Part shown: positions 50,407-60,700 of the stretch, one piece after another
Numbering within the stretch: position 1 is the first letter of the stretch
Layout: every line of letters begins with the position of its first letter
Source of the DNA: Halobaculum roseum
Lineage (GTDB): Archaea; Halobacteriota; Halobacteria; Halobacteriales; Haloferacaceae
DNA length: 64,000 nt
Direction of reading: 5' to 3'
Assembly: GCF_019880245.1 (NCBI RefSeq)
Contig: NZ_CP082288.1
Coordinates: 272,695 to 336,694, forward strand
Made by a program: the position numbers and the translations under genes
The notes under the pieces: generated by a model
The model's input: only the letters and a program-made list of their open reading frames with translations
Told to the model about the DNA's origin: nothing
The model's database searches: none

Positions 50407-51429
50407 ATGAGCGACGACACCGACACCAAATGCGGCGGATCGACGGACGGCGAACGGGACACCACGGACGACGCGAGCGCGTGCGGCGCCGCGACCGACG
50501 GCGGGACGGCGACCGACACCGACGGCTCGGGCACCACCGCATCCGACTCGGCCTGCGGCGCGTCGAGTTCCTCCGGATCGAAGGGATCCGGGTGCGGCGG
50601 CTCCTCGTCGGCGACCGAGGAGAAGGTCGAGGCCCGCGTCGACGACTTCGACGCCGACCCCGGCCGACTGGTCGCGGTCGGGCTCGGTCCGGGCCACGCC
50701 GACGGCATGACGGCTCGGGCGAAATCCACCCTCGCGGACGCCGAACACATCGTCGGCTACACCACCTACATCGACCTGATCCCCGACGAGATCACCGAGC
50801 AGGCGGACGAGCTGTACGACACACCGATGTGCGGGGAAGTCTCCCGCACGGAGGAGGCGATCGATCGGGCGCTCGCGGGCAACGACGTGGCGATCGTCGG
50901 CTCCGGAGACCCGAACGTGTACGCGCTGGCGGGGCTGACCCTGGAGATCCTCGAATCCAAGGGTGCGACCGCCTCGATGGTCGACTTCGAGGTGGTCCCC
51001 GGGGTGCCGGCGGCGCAGTCCTGTGGCGCGCGGCTCGGAGCGCCGCTGGTAAACGACTCCGTGTCGGTCTCGCTGTCGGACCACCTCACGCCGATGGCGG
51101 AGATCGAATCGCGGCTGCACGCCGTCGCCGGCGAAGGGTTCACGATCTCCATCTACAACCCCTGGAGCCGCAAGCGCCGCGAGAACTGGGAGACCGCCTG
51201 CGGGATCCTCCGCGAGCACCGCCCGGACGACACCCCCGTCGGGATCGTCCACGGCGCGGGTCGCGACGACGAGGCCGTCGAGATCACCACCCTCGGCGAG
51301 CTGGAGTCGTACGGCGAGACGGACCTCGTAGACATGACGACGACCGTCGTCGTCGGCAACGAGGACACGTACGTGTGGGACGGCCGGATGGTCACCCCCC
51401 GCGGGTACGAGAGCAAGTACGACTACTGA
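50407..51429 (+). CDS. cbiH: Cobalt-precorrin-3 C17-methyltransferase, second copy with Cys-rich tail
   Basis: 340 residues. The first 75 residues are disordered Gly/Ser/Thr/Asp sequence with four Cys, each in a CG[GA] motif (Cys9, 26, 50, 63). The methyltransferase follows: LVAVGLGPGHADGMTARAKS, VAIVGSGDPNVYALAGLTLEIL, and SLSDHLTPMAEIESRLHAVAGEG with FTISIYNPWSRKRRENW typical of CbiH. Sequence identity to the first copy is moderate, so the two may act on different intermediates or conditions. The Cys-rich tail is unusual and might bind a metal or cluster. Confidence 0.88.
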   Translation: MSDDTDTKCGGSTDGERDTTDDASACGAATDGGTATDTDGSGTTASDSACGASSSSGSKGSGCGGSSSATEEKVEARVDDFDADPGRLVAVGLGPGHADGMTARAKSTLADAEHIVGYTTYIDLIPDEITEQADELYDTPMCGEVSRTEEAIDRALAGNDVAIVGSGDPNVYALAGLTLEILESKGATASMVDFEVVPGVPAAQSCGARLGAPLVNDSVSVSLSDHLTPMAEIESRLHAVAGEGFTISIYNPWSRKRRENWETACGILREHRPDDTPVGIVHGAGRDDEAVEITTLGELESYGETDLVDMTTTVVVGNEDTYVWDGRMVTPRGYESKYDY

Positions 51430-51430
51430 G

Positions 51431-51703
51431 ATGACCGAGCACGCACGCTACACGGTCACGGTCGACCGCGACGCCTGCGACGGCGTGTTCGCGTGTCTCG
51501 TCCGCGACTCGCGGTTCGTCGAGGACGACGACGGCCTCGCGGGGTTCGACCCCGAGGCCGCGGCGTCGCTGGAGCGCACGGACGCGACGGTGACGGCGAC
51601 GTTCGCGGACGACCGACGCGGGGACGCCGAGCAGGCGGCCGCCGCCTGTCCGCTGGACGCGATCGCCGTGCGCGACGCCGGCGACGCGGAGGTGGAGCCG
51701 TGA
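51431..51703 (+). CDS. Small single-cluster ferredoxin with three Cys
   Basis: 90 residues. Cysteines in RDACDGVFACLVRDSRF and AAACPLDAI give a C-x5-C ... C-P pattern, one Cys short of a standard [4Fe-4S] site, so a [3Fe-4S] cluster is likely. Very acidic, as haloarchaeal ferredoxins are. Its operon position suggests electron supply to a corrin reductase or to the neighbouring unassigned protein, whose start overlaps its stop. Confidence 0.8.
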   Translation: MTEHARYTVTVDRDACDGVFACLVRDSRFVEDDDGLAGFDPEAAASLERTDATVTATFADDRRGDAEQAAAACPLDAIAVRDAGDAEVEP

Positions 51704-52464
51704 GCGACCCCGTCGAGGTCGCCGACTCGGTCGAGGGGGAGCCCCCCAGGCCGGACCCACCGGACGATCTCCTACGGTCGACGCCCGCGACGGCGTACCT
51801 GTGGGGACGCGTCGCCGCCGACGGCTCCGTCGCCGACGGGACCGTCACGATCCGCGCTGGCGACGCCGCCGCGGCCGACCGGATCGCGGCGCTGTTCGGG
51901 GGCGCCGACACCGACCTGACGAGCGAGGTGACCGAGCGCGAGTACGCCCACAACACGGACGTGACTCGCACGAGCGACGAGTACGTCGTCACGGCGAAAA
52001 CCCCCGCAGCCGACCGCGCGGCCGCGGCGTTCGGACTCCCGACCGCCGGCGACGAGTCCGGCGGCTACCGCTTTTCGGCGCTCGACGACCATCGCCGGCA
52101 GCTCCTTCGTGGCCTCGTCGAGGGCTGCGGCACGGTGTGTTACAAGTCGGACGCGAACGCCGTCGGGATCTCGTTCGTCCACGACGACGAGGCGCTGCTT
52201 TCGACCGTCCGCGACCATCTCGACGCCGCGCCCGTCGACGCCCCCTACGGCGACCTGAACGAGTCCTCGTCGGGCGGCTACTGGTTCGGCGTCGCCGACG
52301 AGGCCGGCCCCGAACTCGGCGAGTGGCTGTACGAGGGCAGTGTGGAGTCTGGACTGTTCGCTCCCCAGCGCCGACGCAAGACCCGCAGGAGCATCGAGCG
52401 CGTCCGGGAGAGCTCCACCGCCGGTGGCGACGAGGGGGTCGCCGGCGACGGAGGGGGAACGTGA
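51700..52464 (+). CDS. Unassigned corrinoid-cluster protein with LAGLIDADG-like duplicated fold
   Basis: 254 residues from the GTG at 51700. Two similar halves each begin with a Gly-rich helix start and a following strand: ATAYLWGRVAADGSVADGTVTIRAG (about 30-54) and QLLRGLVEGCGTVCYKSDANAVGISF (about 133-158). Each is followed by a helix (DRIAALFGG; LLSTVRDHLD). The layout resembles LAGLIDADG homing-endonuclease-type modules, with a closing WLYEGSVESGLFAPQRRRK. Catalytic Asp residues of the nucleases are not clearly kept at helix ends. GTGA overlaps on both sides put it firmly in the corrin operon, so a role in that pathway (for example a missing reductase or methylation step, or cofactor binding) is inferred. 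Confidence 0.75.
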   Translation: MSDPVEVADSVEGEPPRPDPPDDLLRSTPATAYLWGRVAADGSVADGTVTIRAGDAAAADRIAALFGGADTDLTSEVTEREYAHNTDVTRTSDEYVVTAKTPAADRAAAAFGLPTAGDESGGYRFSALDDHRRQLLRGLVEGCGTVCYKSDANAVGISFVHDDEALLSTVRDHLDAAPVDAPYGDLNESSSGGYWFGVADEAGPELGEWLYEGSVESGLFAPQRRRKTRRSIERVRESSTAGGDEGVAGDGGGT

Positions 52465-53690
52465 GCAGCGAGACCGCCCCAACCCCCTCGACGCTGTCGA
52501 ACGAGGCGGTGCTGCTCGTGGGGCACGGCTCCCGGCGCGAGAAGTCGAACGAACAGGTGCGCACGCTCGCGGCCGACCTGGAGTCTCGGCTGGGAATCCC
52601 GGTCGACGCGGCGTTCCTCGAACTCGCGTCGCCGGCCATCGACGAAGCGGTCGCGGGCCTCGCGGGCGCCGTCTCCCGGGTTTCGGTCGTCCACCTGTCG
52701 CTGTTCGCCGCGAGCCACGTGAAAAACGACGTGCCGCTGGCCGTGAAGCGGGCTCGCGCCGACCACCCGGATCTGGAGATCCGAAACGGCGCGCATCTCG
52801 GGGTCCATCCGGCGATCCTCGACATGTTGGACGAACGCGCCCGCGCCGTCGAGCGCGAGCTGGGCGTCGACCGCGCGGACGACGAGGTGGCGATCGTGCT
52901 GTGCGCCCGCGGCTCCTCTGACCCCGACGCCAACGCGGATGTGCACAAGCTCGCTCGCTTGTTGTACGAGGGACGGGACTTCGACGACGTGCGCGCCACC
53001 TTCATCGGCGTGACCGAGCCGACGCTGGACGAGACGCTCCACGCCGTCGCCCGCGAGCGACCCGACGCCGTGGTCGTCCTCCCGTACATGCTCGGCGACG
53101 GCGTCCTCACGGGTCGTATCAAGGACGGCGCCGAGGAGTTCGACGACGAGTACCCGTACGTCGCCGCGGCTCCGGGTGAGCCCCTCGGCACGGACCCTCG
53201 TCTGCTCGACGTCCTCTCGGACCGCTGGCAGGAGGCGCGTACGGGGAGCGTCGAGATGTCCTGTGACACCTGCAAGTACAAGGTGGAACTCGACGGCTAC
53301 GAGGCCGACGAGGGCGGCGCGCGGGCGATGCTGCGCGCGCTGACCCACAGCGCGGCTCACGCCGACCGCGAGAACGTCGACGACGATCCGCACGCTCACG
53401 ACGCCCCCGCCCACCACGTCGCCGTCTGCACGAACCAAACGTGCGCGGCCGACGGTTCGCCGGCGGTCCTCGAGCGACTCCGGCAGGCCGTCCGTGACTC
53501 CGACGCCTGCGACGCGTGCGTCACCCGAACATCCTGTCTCGATCAGTGCGGCGACGGCCCGATGGTGGCCGTCTACCCCGACGGCGTCTGGTACGGCGGC
53601 GTCGAGGAAGCCGACGCCGACCGCATCGTCTCCTCGCACCTCGACCGCGAGCGCATCGTCTCCGACCTCGTCCACGACACGCTACAATAA
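52461..53690 (+). CDS. cbiX: Sirohydrochlorin cobaltochelatase fused to [2Fe-2S] ferredoxin
   Basis: 409 residues from a GTG start. The first lobe has AVLLVGHGSRREKSNEQVR (His22 a metal ligand) and VVHLSLFAASHVKNDVP; the second lobe has VLCARGSSDPDANADVH, with Cys in place of the His. A linker with MSCDTCKYKVEL and a His-rich stretch (HADRENVDDDPHAHDAPAHH) leads to a C-terminal thioredoxin-like [2Fe-2S] domain (AVCTNQTCAAD, CDACVTRTSCLDQCGDGPMVAVYPDG). It inserts cobalt into sirohydrochlorin, the early step; the His/Cys insert could store cobalt. Confidence 0.92.
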   Translation: MSSETAPTPSTLSNEAVLLVGHGSRREKSNEQVRTLAADLESRLGIPVDAAFLELASPAIDEAVAGLAGAVSRVSVVHLSLFAASHVKNDVPLAVKRARADHPDLEIRNGAHLGVHPAILDMLDERARAVERELGVDRADDEVAIVLCARGSSDPDANADVHKLARLLYEGRDFDDVRATFIGVTEPTLDETLHAVARERPDAVVVLPYMLGDGVLTGRIKDGAEEFDDEYPYVAAAPGEPLGTDPRLLDVLSDRWQEARTGSVEMSCDTCKYKVELDGYEADEGGARAMLRALTHSAAHADRENVDDDPHAHDAPAHHVAVCTNQTCAADGSPAVLERLRQAVRDSDACDACVTRTSCLDQCGDGPMVAVYPDGVWYGGVEEADADRIVSSHLDRERIVSDLVHDTLQ

Positions 53691-54061
53691 TGAGCTGCCT
53701 CGAACTCGAAGCCCTGCGACTCGGCCTGATGACCGTCCTCGGCACCGACGACCGCGCCGCCCGCGAACACGCCGAGAAGGAACTGGAAGGTGAACTGGAG
53801 GGCCCCATCGAGGGCCTCGCGACCGCCGAGACGCTCGACGGCCTCCGGCGACACCTCGACGCCGCGCTCGTCGATCTGGAGGAACAGGTCGCGACCCTCG
53901 ACGACAACGATCCCGAGGCCGACTACGTCCGCGGGCGGCTCGTCGCCGTCCGCGACGCCGAGCGGAGCCTCGCGCGCCTCGCGACCCACGGCGAGGGCCT
54001 GCTCGACGGTCTGGGCGAAACCCACCACGACCTACACGATGCCTTCCCCGTCGAAGATTGA
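53690..54061 (+). CDS. DUF3209 protein of the corrinoid operon
   Basis: 123 residues. MSCLELEALRLGLMTVLGTDD is the signature start, followed by two long acidic helices (LDGLRRHLDAALVDLEEQVATL; AERSLARLATHGEGLLDGLG). Families like this occur in haloarchaeal cobalamin clusters next to cbiX; function is unknown. The start overlaps the cbiX stop by 1 nt and its end is overlapped by the next gene. Confidence 0.82.
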   Translation: MSCLELEALRLGLMTVLGTDDRAAREHAEKELEGELEGPIEGLATAETLDGLRRHLDAALVDLEEQVATLDDNDPEADYVRGRLVAVRDAERSLARLATHGEGLLDGLGETHHDLHDAFPVED

Positions 54062-55472
54062 CGCGGCCAGCGACGGGCGGGAGTCGCCCGCTCCCGCCGT
54101 CGCGGTCGACACCCACGCCGCGGTCTCGCTCGGCGATGTCGATCCCTGCGGTTCGCGCCAGCGGGGTCGGCGCTCGGCGGTCGCGCTGACGGACGACCTG
54201 GTCGTCGTCGGGACCACGGACGGCGACCTCCGGGCGTTCGAGCGGGGGGCAGGGAACGGCGACGACGCGGTCGGACCCGAACGCTGGCGCCGCTCAGGCG
54301 AGGAGGCGGTCGTCGCGATGACGCCGTTCGACGGCGACGTCCTCGCGGGCACGCGCGGCGAGCGCGGCACGATCGTCCTCATCGACGCCGACGGAACCGA
54401 ACGCTGGCGCGTCGACGGCGCCGCGGACGTGGGACCGCCGGCGAAGGAAACACGGTTCTGGCTCCCGTTCGTGGCCGCGCTGGCGACCGACGGATCGCGG
54501 GCCTACGCGGCCGTCAGGCGCTACGAGCGACGCGACACGGCCGACGACTCGACGGCGGACGACGCCGACGGGGAGGAGGGGGAGGACGGTGAGGACGACG
54601 CGGACGGGTCGGACGGACCCGTCCGTCGGTTCGAGAGCGCCGTCTACGCGTTCGATCCCGACGGAACCGTCCGGTGGAAGTACGCCGCACGAGCCTCGCC
54701 GATCGCCCTCGCGACCGACGGCGACCGGGTCGCGGTGTCGTACAACCGCTGCCCGGAGCCGGAGGCCCACCGCGACGGGCTGGTCGTCCTCGACGCCGAG
54801 CACGGGGACGAGCGGCTCCGATGGGACCCGCGTTACGCGGCGGACGCGGCAGCCCCAGCCGAGGCCGACCGTGCCGTCGGTGACGTGGCGCTGACGCCAG
54901 ATGGCTACGCCGTCACGAGTCACGCCGACCGGCGTGGGTACCTCCTCGACGGAGATGGATCGGTGACGGCAAGGCTCGACCTGGGCGCGACAGTCGAGCG
55001 AGAACCGACGGGCGAGACCGACGACGGGGAGCCCGAGCGGGTGTACGCGTACCCGAACCACGTCATCGCGAACGACGGCGTTGTCGCGTTCGTCCTCGGC
55101 AACACCTTCCCGGAGGCCGGCCGCGAGACCGCTGCCCGCCACCCGGCGGAACACACCGCCGTCGGCGTCTCCCCGGACGGGACCGAGCGGTGGCGCGCTT
55201 CAGTCGGGGGGTTCGCTCACCAGGTTGCGAGCGCCGACGGAACGCTGGCGGTGCCGACGGCACAGCACTTCCGTGACCGCGACCCGGCCGTCCACGGCGT
55301 TCGATTACTCGATCTCGCGGACGGATCGACGACCACGCTTCGGACGGACGGTGTCGCCACGGCGGTCGGGGTTGCCGAAGCGGGGGTCGCCGCCGTCGAG
55401 GAGCCGGTCACGTACCACGACGGCGTCGCCGACGGGCACGGGGCCTATCGGCTCCACGGCTGGGGGCGATAG
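54039..55472 (+). CDS. PQQ-like beta-propeller protein of the corrinoid operon
   Basis: 477 residues from the ATG at 54039, overlapping DUF3209 by 23 nt. Repeated blades of the form GxxLxAFxxGxGxxxWRR / IDADGTERWRVDG / FDPDGTVRWKYAARASPIALATDG are spread over the length. An Asp/Glu-rich insertion sits around residues 170-190. There is no signal peptide, so the propeller is cytoplasmic. It may scaffold or sense in cobalt handling; the function is unassigned. It ends convergent to the chelatase gene. Confidence 0.8.
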   Translation: MPSPSKIDAASDGRESPAPAVAVDTHAAVSLGDVDPCGSRQRGRRSAVALTDDLVVVGTTDGDLRAFERGAGNGDDAVGPERWRRSGEEAVVAMTPFDGDVLAGTRGERGTIVLIDADGTERWRVDGAADVGPPAKETRFWLPFVAALATDGSRAYAAVRRYERRDTADDSTADDADGEEGEDGEDDADGSDGPVRRFESAVYAFDPDGTVRWKYAARASPIALATDGDRVAVSYNRCPEPEAHRDGLVVLDAEHGDERLRWDPRYAADAAAPAEADRAVGDVALTPDGYAVTSHADRRGYLLDGDGSVTARLDLGATVEREPTGETDDGEPERVYAYPNHVIANDGVVAFVLGNTFPEAGRETAARHPAEHTAVGVSPDGTERWRASVGGFAHQVASADGTLAVPTAQHFRDRDPAVHGVRLLDLADGSTTTLRTDGVATAVGVAEAGVAAVEEPVTYHDGVADGHGAYRLHGWGR

Positions 55473-55530
55473 GATGCGGGAGAACAGGGGAGACCCTGAA
55501 CGCGACGTTCGCGGGAGCACGCCGGGGGCG

Positions 55531-57702
55531 TCAGTCCCGTCCGGCAGCGTCCGCCGCCCGGTCGACACGGTCGGCCGACAGCGCAGACAGCGGGACGCGA
55601 TCGCCGCCGCAGGCCTCGACCAGCGTCGGCACGACTCCCTCCAGTTCGCCGGCGTCAACCACGAGCGTCCGGTCGACGGCCTCCCGGAGCCGCTCGGCGG
55701 CCTCCCGGACCGCTGCGGTCGGCCGCTCGCTCCCGTTCGCACCGCCGTCGGTGACGACGACCGCGAGCGCCGCCTCCGGGTCCGCGCGGACGCACACCTC
55801 GGCTGCGGTGCCGAGGCCGGCGGACAGCGGCGTGCGGTCGCCCGTCGGGAGGTCCTTGAGGTGACGGGCCGCTCGCCCCACGTCATCTGTCGGCGGCAGC
55901 AACACCTCCGGGGAGTCGCCGGCGACGCCGACGAGCGCGACCGCGTCGCGGTGTTCGTAGGAGTCCCGCAGCAGCTGGACGGCGACGCCCTTCGCCGCCC
56001 GCATCGGGCCGCGCATCGACGCCGAGGCGTCGACGACGAAACACACCAGCGTCTCGGCGTCGCCGGCGCGGACCGACCGACGAAGGTCCCGCGACGCCAC
56101 CCGGTCGCTGCCCCGGCGAGCGGCCGCCCGGACGGACGCGCCGGCGTCGACGCGGTCGCCTGCGGTCGGATCTGCCCGCTCGGTGCGCACCCGCGCGCCG
56201 CGGCCGTTCGCGCTCGGCGCGGCGTCGCCTCTGCCGCCGGCGCCGTCGGAACTCTGTTCGGGATCGGTGTCGGGAGCATCGACCTCCGGTGCGGCCGCGT
56301 CGCCGACATCCGCCCGGGCCGACCCGGGAACGATCGGCGTCGCCTCCTCCGCGCTCTCGTCCCCGTCGTCGTCGGCACTCTCGCGGCCGTCCGCGGGTCC
56401 CTCGTCGGTGTCCGAAGGGTCGGGCACGTCCGCCGCGGAGGATCCCTCCGTTGCGGAGGCGTCGGCCCGTTCCGGCTCGGATCCCGGGGAGTCGTTCGCG
56501 TCGCTGTCCCGTGGCTCACCGTCGCCGGTGTCGGGTCCGTCGAGGTCCGGCGAATCGGCGTCGCCCGAGTCCGCCTCGCTATCGGATCTGTCGGCGTCTC
56601 CCCCCGAACCGTCACCATCCCGCCCCTGATCGTCGCCGTCGCCGAGGCTGTCGTCGATCAGCTCCTCGGCGTCGGGGGCGTCCTCGAAGGGATCGCTCCG
56701 CAGACGGTGGGGGAGCGCCCACGAGAGCGCCGTCCGGATATCGCCCTCGATGACGTGGGAACGCTCGTCGAGCGCAGCCAGCGCCCGAGCGCACCGCGCG
56801 GCCGCGATGTCGCCCCGGTGACCGTCGAGCCCGGCGTCGCGACACGTCTCGACGATCCGGCGGACGAACGAATCCGGGAGGTCCACCGTCGGAAGCCGTT
56901 CGCGGGTCCCGGCCACGGCCGCCACGGGGTCCCGGATCGTCACGTCGGGTGTCGTCCCGTCGGATGCCGGCCCGTCCCCGTCGGGCCCCGAGGCGTCCTC
57001 GGCCCCGTTGTCGACGCCGAGCGCCCGGTCCACGACGGCGACGCGGTCCGCGGTGTCGCGCAGGCCGGTCACCTCGACGGCGAGGTCGAACCGGTCGCGC
57101 AGTTGGGGTCGGAGGTCTCCCTCCTCGGGGTTCATCGTCCCGACGAGGGTGAACTCCGCCGGGTGGCTCCGCGAGACGCCGTCGCGCTCGACGGTGTTGA
57201 CGCCGGAGGCGGCGGCGTCCAGCAGCACGTCGACGAGGTGGTCGTCGAGGAGGTTCACCTCGTCGACGAACAGCACGCCGCGGTTGGCGCGCGCGAGCAG
57301 TCCGGGCTCGAACGACGCCTCGCCGTCGAGGGCGTCCGCGACCGACAACGAGCCGACGACGGCCTCGCGGGTCGCACCCAGCGGCAGCGTGACGAACGGC
57401 GCCGGACGCGTCGCGACGGGCACGCTCGCGCGCCGGCGACACTCGGGGCACTGCCTGGAGCGGTCATTCGGGGGGCAGCCGAACGGGCAGTCGGCGGCGA
57501 CGCGTCGCTCGGGGAGCGCCCCAGCCAGCGCGCGCGCCAACGTCGACTTCCCAGTCCCCTTCTCGCCGCGCACGAGCAGACCCGACAGGGCGTCGTGCGC
57601 GCCGACGGTCACCAGCGCCCGCTTCAGCTCCGCCTGCCCGACCACGTCGCCGAACGCGGCGTCGGGCGTCGACGGCCCGGTTGCACGGCCTTCATCAAAC
57701 AC
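55531..57702 (-). CDS. Cobaltochelatase AAA+/VWA subunit (ChlI-ChlD fusion)
   Basis: 723 residues from GTG 57702, 34 nt from the divergent cobN start. The N-terminal AAA+ module has Walker A GEKGTGKS (46-53), a zinc-knuckle-like C72-x3-C76-x8-C85-x2-C88 insert, Walker B GVLFVDEVNLL, and a sensor in LVGTMNPEEGDLRP. A very acidic Asp/Ser/Glu linker (about 360-540) leads to a VWA domain with MIDAS VVDASASMRG. This is the ATPase partner for the large chelatase CobN. The frame further upstream to 57939 overlaps cobN and is rejected. Confidence 0.9.
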   Translation of the reverse strand: MFDEGRATGPSTPDAAFGDVVGQAELKRALVTVGAHDALSGLLVRGEKGTGKSTLARALAGALPERRVAADCPFGCPPNDRSRQCPECRRRASVPVATRPAPFVTLPLGATREAVVGSLSVADALDGEASFEPGLLARANRGVLFVDEVNLLDDHLVDVLLDAAASGVNTVERDGVSRSHPAEFTLVGTMNPEEGDLRPQLRDRFDLAVEVTGLRDTADRVAVVDRALGVDNGAEDASGPDGDGPASDGTTPDVTIRDPVAAVAGTRERLPTVDLPDSFVRRIVETCRDAGLDGHRGDIAAARCARALAALDERSHVIEGDIRTALSWALPHRLRSDPFEDAPDAEELIDDSLGDGDDQGRDGDGSGGDADRSDSEADSGDADSPDLDGPDTGDGEPRDSDANDSPGSEPERADASATEGSSAADVPDPSDTDEGPADGRESADDDGDESAEEATPIVPGSARADVGDAAAPEVDAPDTDPEQSSDGAGGRGDAAPSANGRGARVRTERADPTAGDRVDAGASVRAAARRGSDRVASRDLRRSVRAGDAETLVCFVVDASASMRGPMRAAKGVAVQLLRDSYEHRDAVALVGVAGDSPEVLLPPTDDVGRAARHLKDLPTGDRTPLSAGLGTAAEVCVRADPEAALAVVVTDGGANGSERPTAAVREAAERLREAVDRTLVVDAGELEGVVPTLVEACGGDRVPLSALSADRVDRAADAAGRD

Positions 57703-57736
57703 ACTTGCAGTACCACAACGAGGATTTAGAAACCTT

Positions 57737-60700
57737 ATGACGACGATCGGACTGTACACGGCGACGGAGAACGAACTCGGCGCGGTGGCGACGGCCGTCG
57801 ACGAGACGGCCGTGTCGCTGGCGGCGCGCTCGAAGAGCGACCTGAGCGATCCCACGGACGTGGACGCCTTCTGCGACGACCTGGAGGCGGCTGACGCGGC
57901 AGCGGTCGTCCTTTGGCTCCACGGTGGGGTCGACAGCATGCCCGGCTACGAGCGGGCGCTCGACCGCCTCGGCGACGCGGGGATCCCGGTCGTGGTTCAC
58001 TCGACCGGCGACGCGTTCGCCGCCGAGGATACGACGGCAGACCCGAGGACCGCCGGGCGGGTTCGCGAGTACCTCGAACGCGGGGGCGCGGCCAACGCCG
58101 CCAACCTCCTGCGGTACCTCGCGGACACGTACGGCGACCCCGACGACATCCCGCCCGAGGGCTACGAGTACGATGATCCTGTCGCATTACCCTCGGAGGG
58201 GGTGTACCACCCCGACCATCCGGGTGCGAGCTACGAGGAACTCGTCGCGACGTTCGATCCCGACACGCCGACGGTCGGCGTCTGGTTCTACGAGTCCCAT
58301 TGGACCCACGAGAACACGCGGTACGTCGACGCGCAGGTGCGTGCGCTGGAGGACCGCGGCGTCGACGCGCTCCCGGTATTCTGCAACCCCGCCGGCGAGG
58401 AGGAGGGCTGGGACGCCGAGCGCGTCACCGACGAGTGGCTGCTCGACGCCGACGGCGACCCCGTCGTCGACGCGATGCTCTCGTCGTTCATGTTCGCCCT
58501 CTCGATGGACGAGCGCGGCCGCGACGCCGATGACGAGGGTAGCGGCGCCGAGGAGGTGTTCCTCGACCGACTCGGCGTCCCGGTGATCCAGACGGTGACG
58601 ACGATGCGCTCGCGCTCGCGGTACGCGTCGAGCGACACCGGGGTCATGGGCTTCGAACTGGCGCTGTCGGTCGCGCTACCCGAATTCGACGGCAACGTGA
58701 TCACCCACCCCATCTCCGGCAAGGAGCGCACGGACGACGAGGCGGGGATCGGCTCGGCGCCGAAACAGCATTTCCCCATCGACGACCGCGTAGAGCACGC
58801 CGCGTCGCTGGCGGTCAACTGGGCGCGCCTGCGACACCTCCCGAACGACGAGGCCGACGTGGCGGTCGTGCTCCACAACTATCCACCAAGCGACGACGGC
58901 ATCGCCACCGCGTTCGGACTCGACACGCCCGAGAGCACGGCGAACCTCCTCGCGGAGCTCGACGAACGCGGGTACGATCTGGGAGAGACCGGGAGCGACG
59001 ACGGTCCGCCGGCCGACGGCGCGGACCTCATCGACGCGCTCACGGCCCAGCTCACCCTCGACGACCGCTGGGTCGCCCCCGAGGATGTGCGCGAGCTCGC
59101 CGTCGACACGGTCGCGCCCGATACCTACCGAGAGTGGTTCGCCGACCTGGACGACGGCTTCCGCGGGAACGTCCGCGAGGAATGGGGCGAGCCCCCGGAG
59201 CGCCCGTTCGCGATCCCCGGCGTCGAGTTCGGGAACGTCCTCATTACGGTCCAGCCGCCGCGAGGGTTCGGGATGGACCCCGAGAAGGTGTATCACGACT
59301 CGGATCTCCAGCCGCCCCACGACTACGTCGCCTTCTACGGCTGGCTCCGCGAGACGTTCGACGCCGACGCGGTCGTCCACATGGGGACCCACGGGTCGCT
59401 GGAGTGGCTTCCGGGCAAGACGGTGGGCCTCGACGGCGAGTCAGCCCCCGACCAACTCGTGGGCGATCTGCCGAACGTCTACCCGTACGTGATCAACAAT
59501 CCGGGCGAGGGGACGCAGGCGAAGCGCCGGTCGTACGCCGCCGTCGTCGACCACCTCACCCCGCCGATGGCGAACGCCGGCACGTACGACGAGCTCGCCG
59601 AGCTGGAGGAACTCGCCGAGCAGTACCGGGAGGCCGGGACGACCGCCGCCCGCGGCGACGAGGGCGAGCGACTCGAACGGCTGATCCGGGAGAACGTGGA
59701 CGAACTGGATCTGGCCGTCGAACTCGGGGTCGCGGGAACGGTGGACGAGGAGGTGGACGTGCGCGGCCCCGACGAGGCCGGGACGACGCTCGCGGAGGGC
59801 GAGGTCGCCGGCGACGACCTCGCCGTCGACGACCTCGTCGAGCGGATCCACGCGTACCTCACCGACGTGAAGACCACCCAGATCCGGATGGGTCTGCACA
59901 CGCTCGGGGAACCGCCCGCGGGCGACCGGCTCGTGGAGTACCTCGTCGCGCTCACCCGGCTGGAGAACCCCGGCGCGCCGAGCCTCCGCGAGTCCGTCGC
60001 GGGTGTCCTCGGGATCGACTACGACCGCATGCGCGAGGAGCCCGGAACGTACGACGATGACCTCGGGATGACGTACGCCGCGGCCGCCGACCGCGTCCAC
60101 GAGGTTAGCTGTGATCTCGTCCGGACGCTCGCCGAGCACGGGTTCGACGTGCCCGAGTCGGAGCGGGAGGCCGGCCCCGACGACGAGGTCCGCGCCCGAG
60201 GCGGGGACGTGGCCCCCGCCGAGGTGAACATGAACCTCCTCGTCGTGGATGTCGACACCGTCGGCGACGCGCGGGCGAAGTCGGGGGCCCACGACGACCT
60301 CCGCGAGGTCCTCGCGTACATCTGCGAGGAGGCGGCCCCGCGCGTCGGCGGCGCCCGCGCGGAGGTCGGGAACGTCGCCGACGCGCTCGCGGGCGAGTAC
60401 GTCCCGCCGGGCGGCAGCGGCGCGCCCACCCGGGGCGGCGTCGACCTGCTCCCGTCGGGTCGCAACTTCTACACGCTGGACCCGCGGAAGGTCCCCGCCC
60501 GCGCCGCTTGGGAGGTGGGACACGAGGTCGCCGACGGCGTTCTCGACCGCCATCTCGACGAAGAAGGGGAGTACCCCGAGGAGATCGGCGTCGTCGCGTG
60601 GGGCACTCCGACCGTCCGGACGCGCGGGGAGACCATCGCCCAGGTGCTCGCGCTGATGGGTGTCGAGCCGGTCTGGTCGGACGCCGGCCGCGTCGAGGAC

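Noticed and set aside
57703..57939. Upstream extension of the ChlI/ChlD fusion
   Set aside because: It overlaps the divergent cobN start and is Ser/Ala-rich without conserved sequence; GTG 57702 begins the conserved part.
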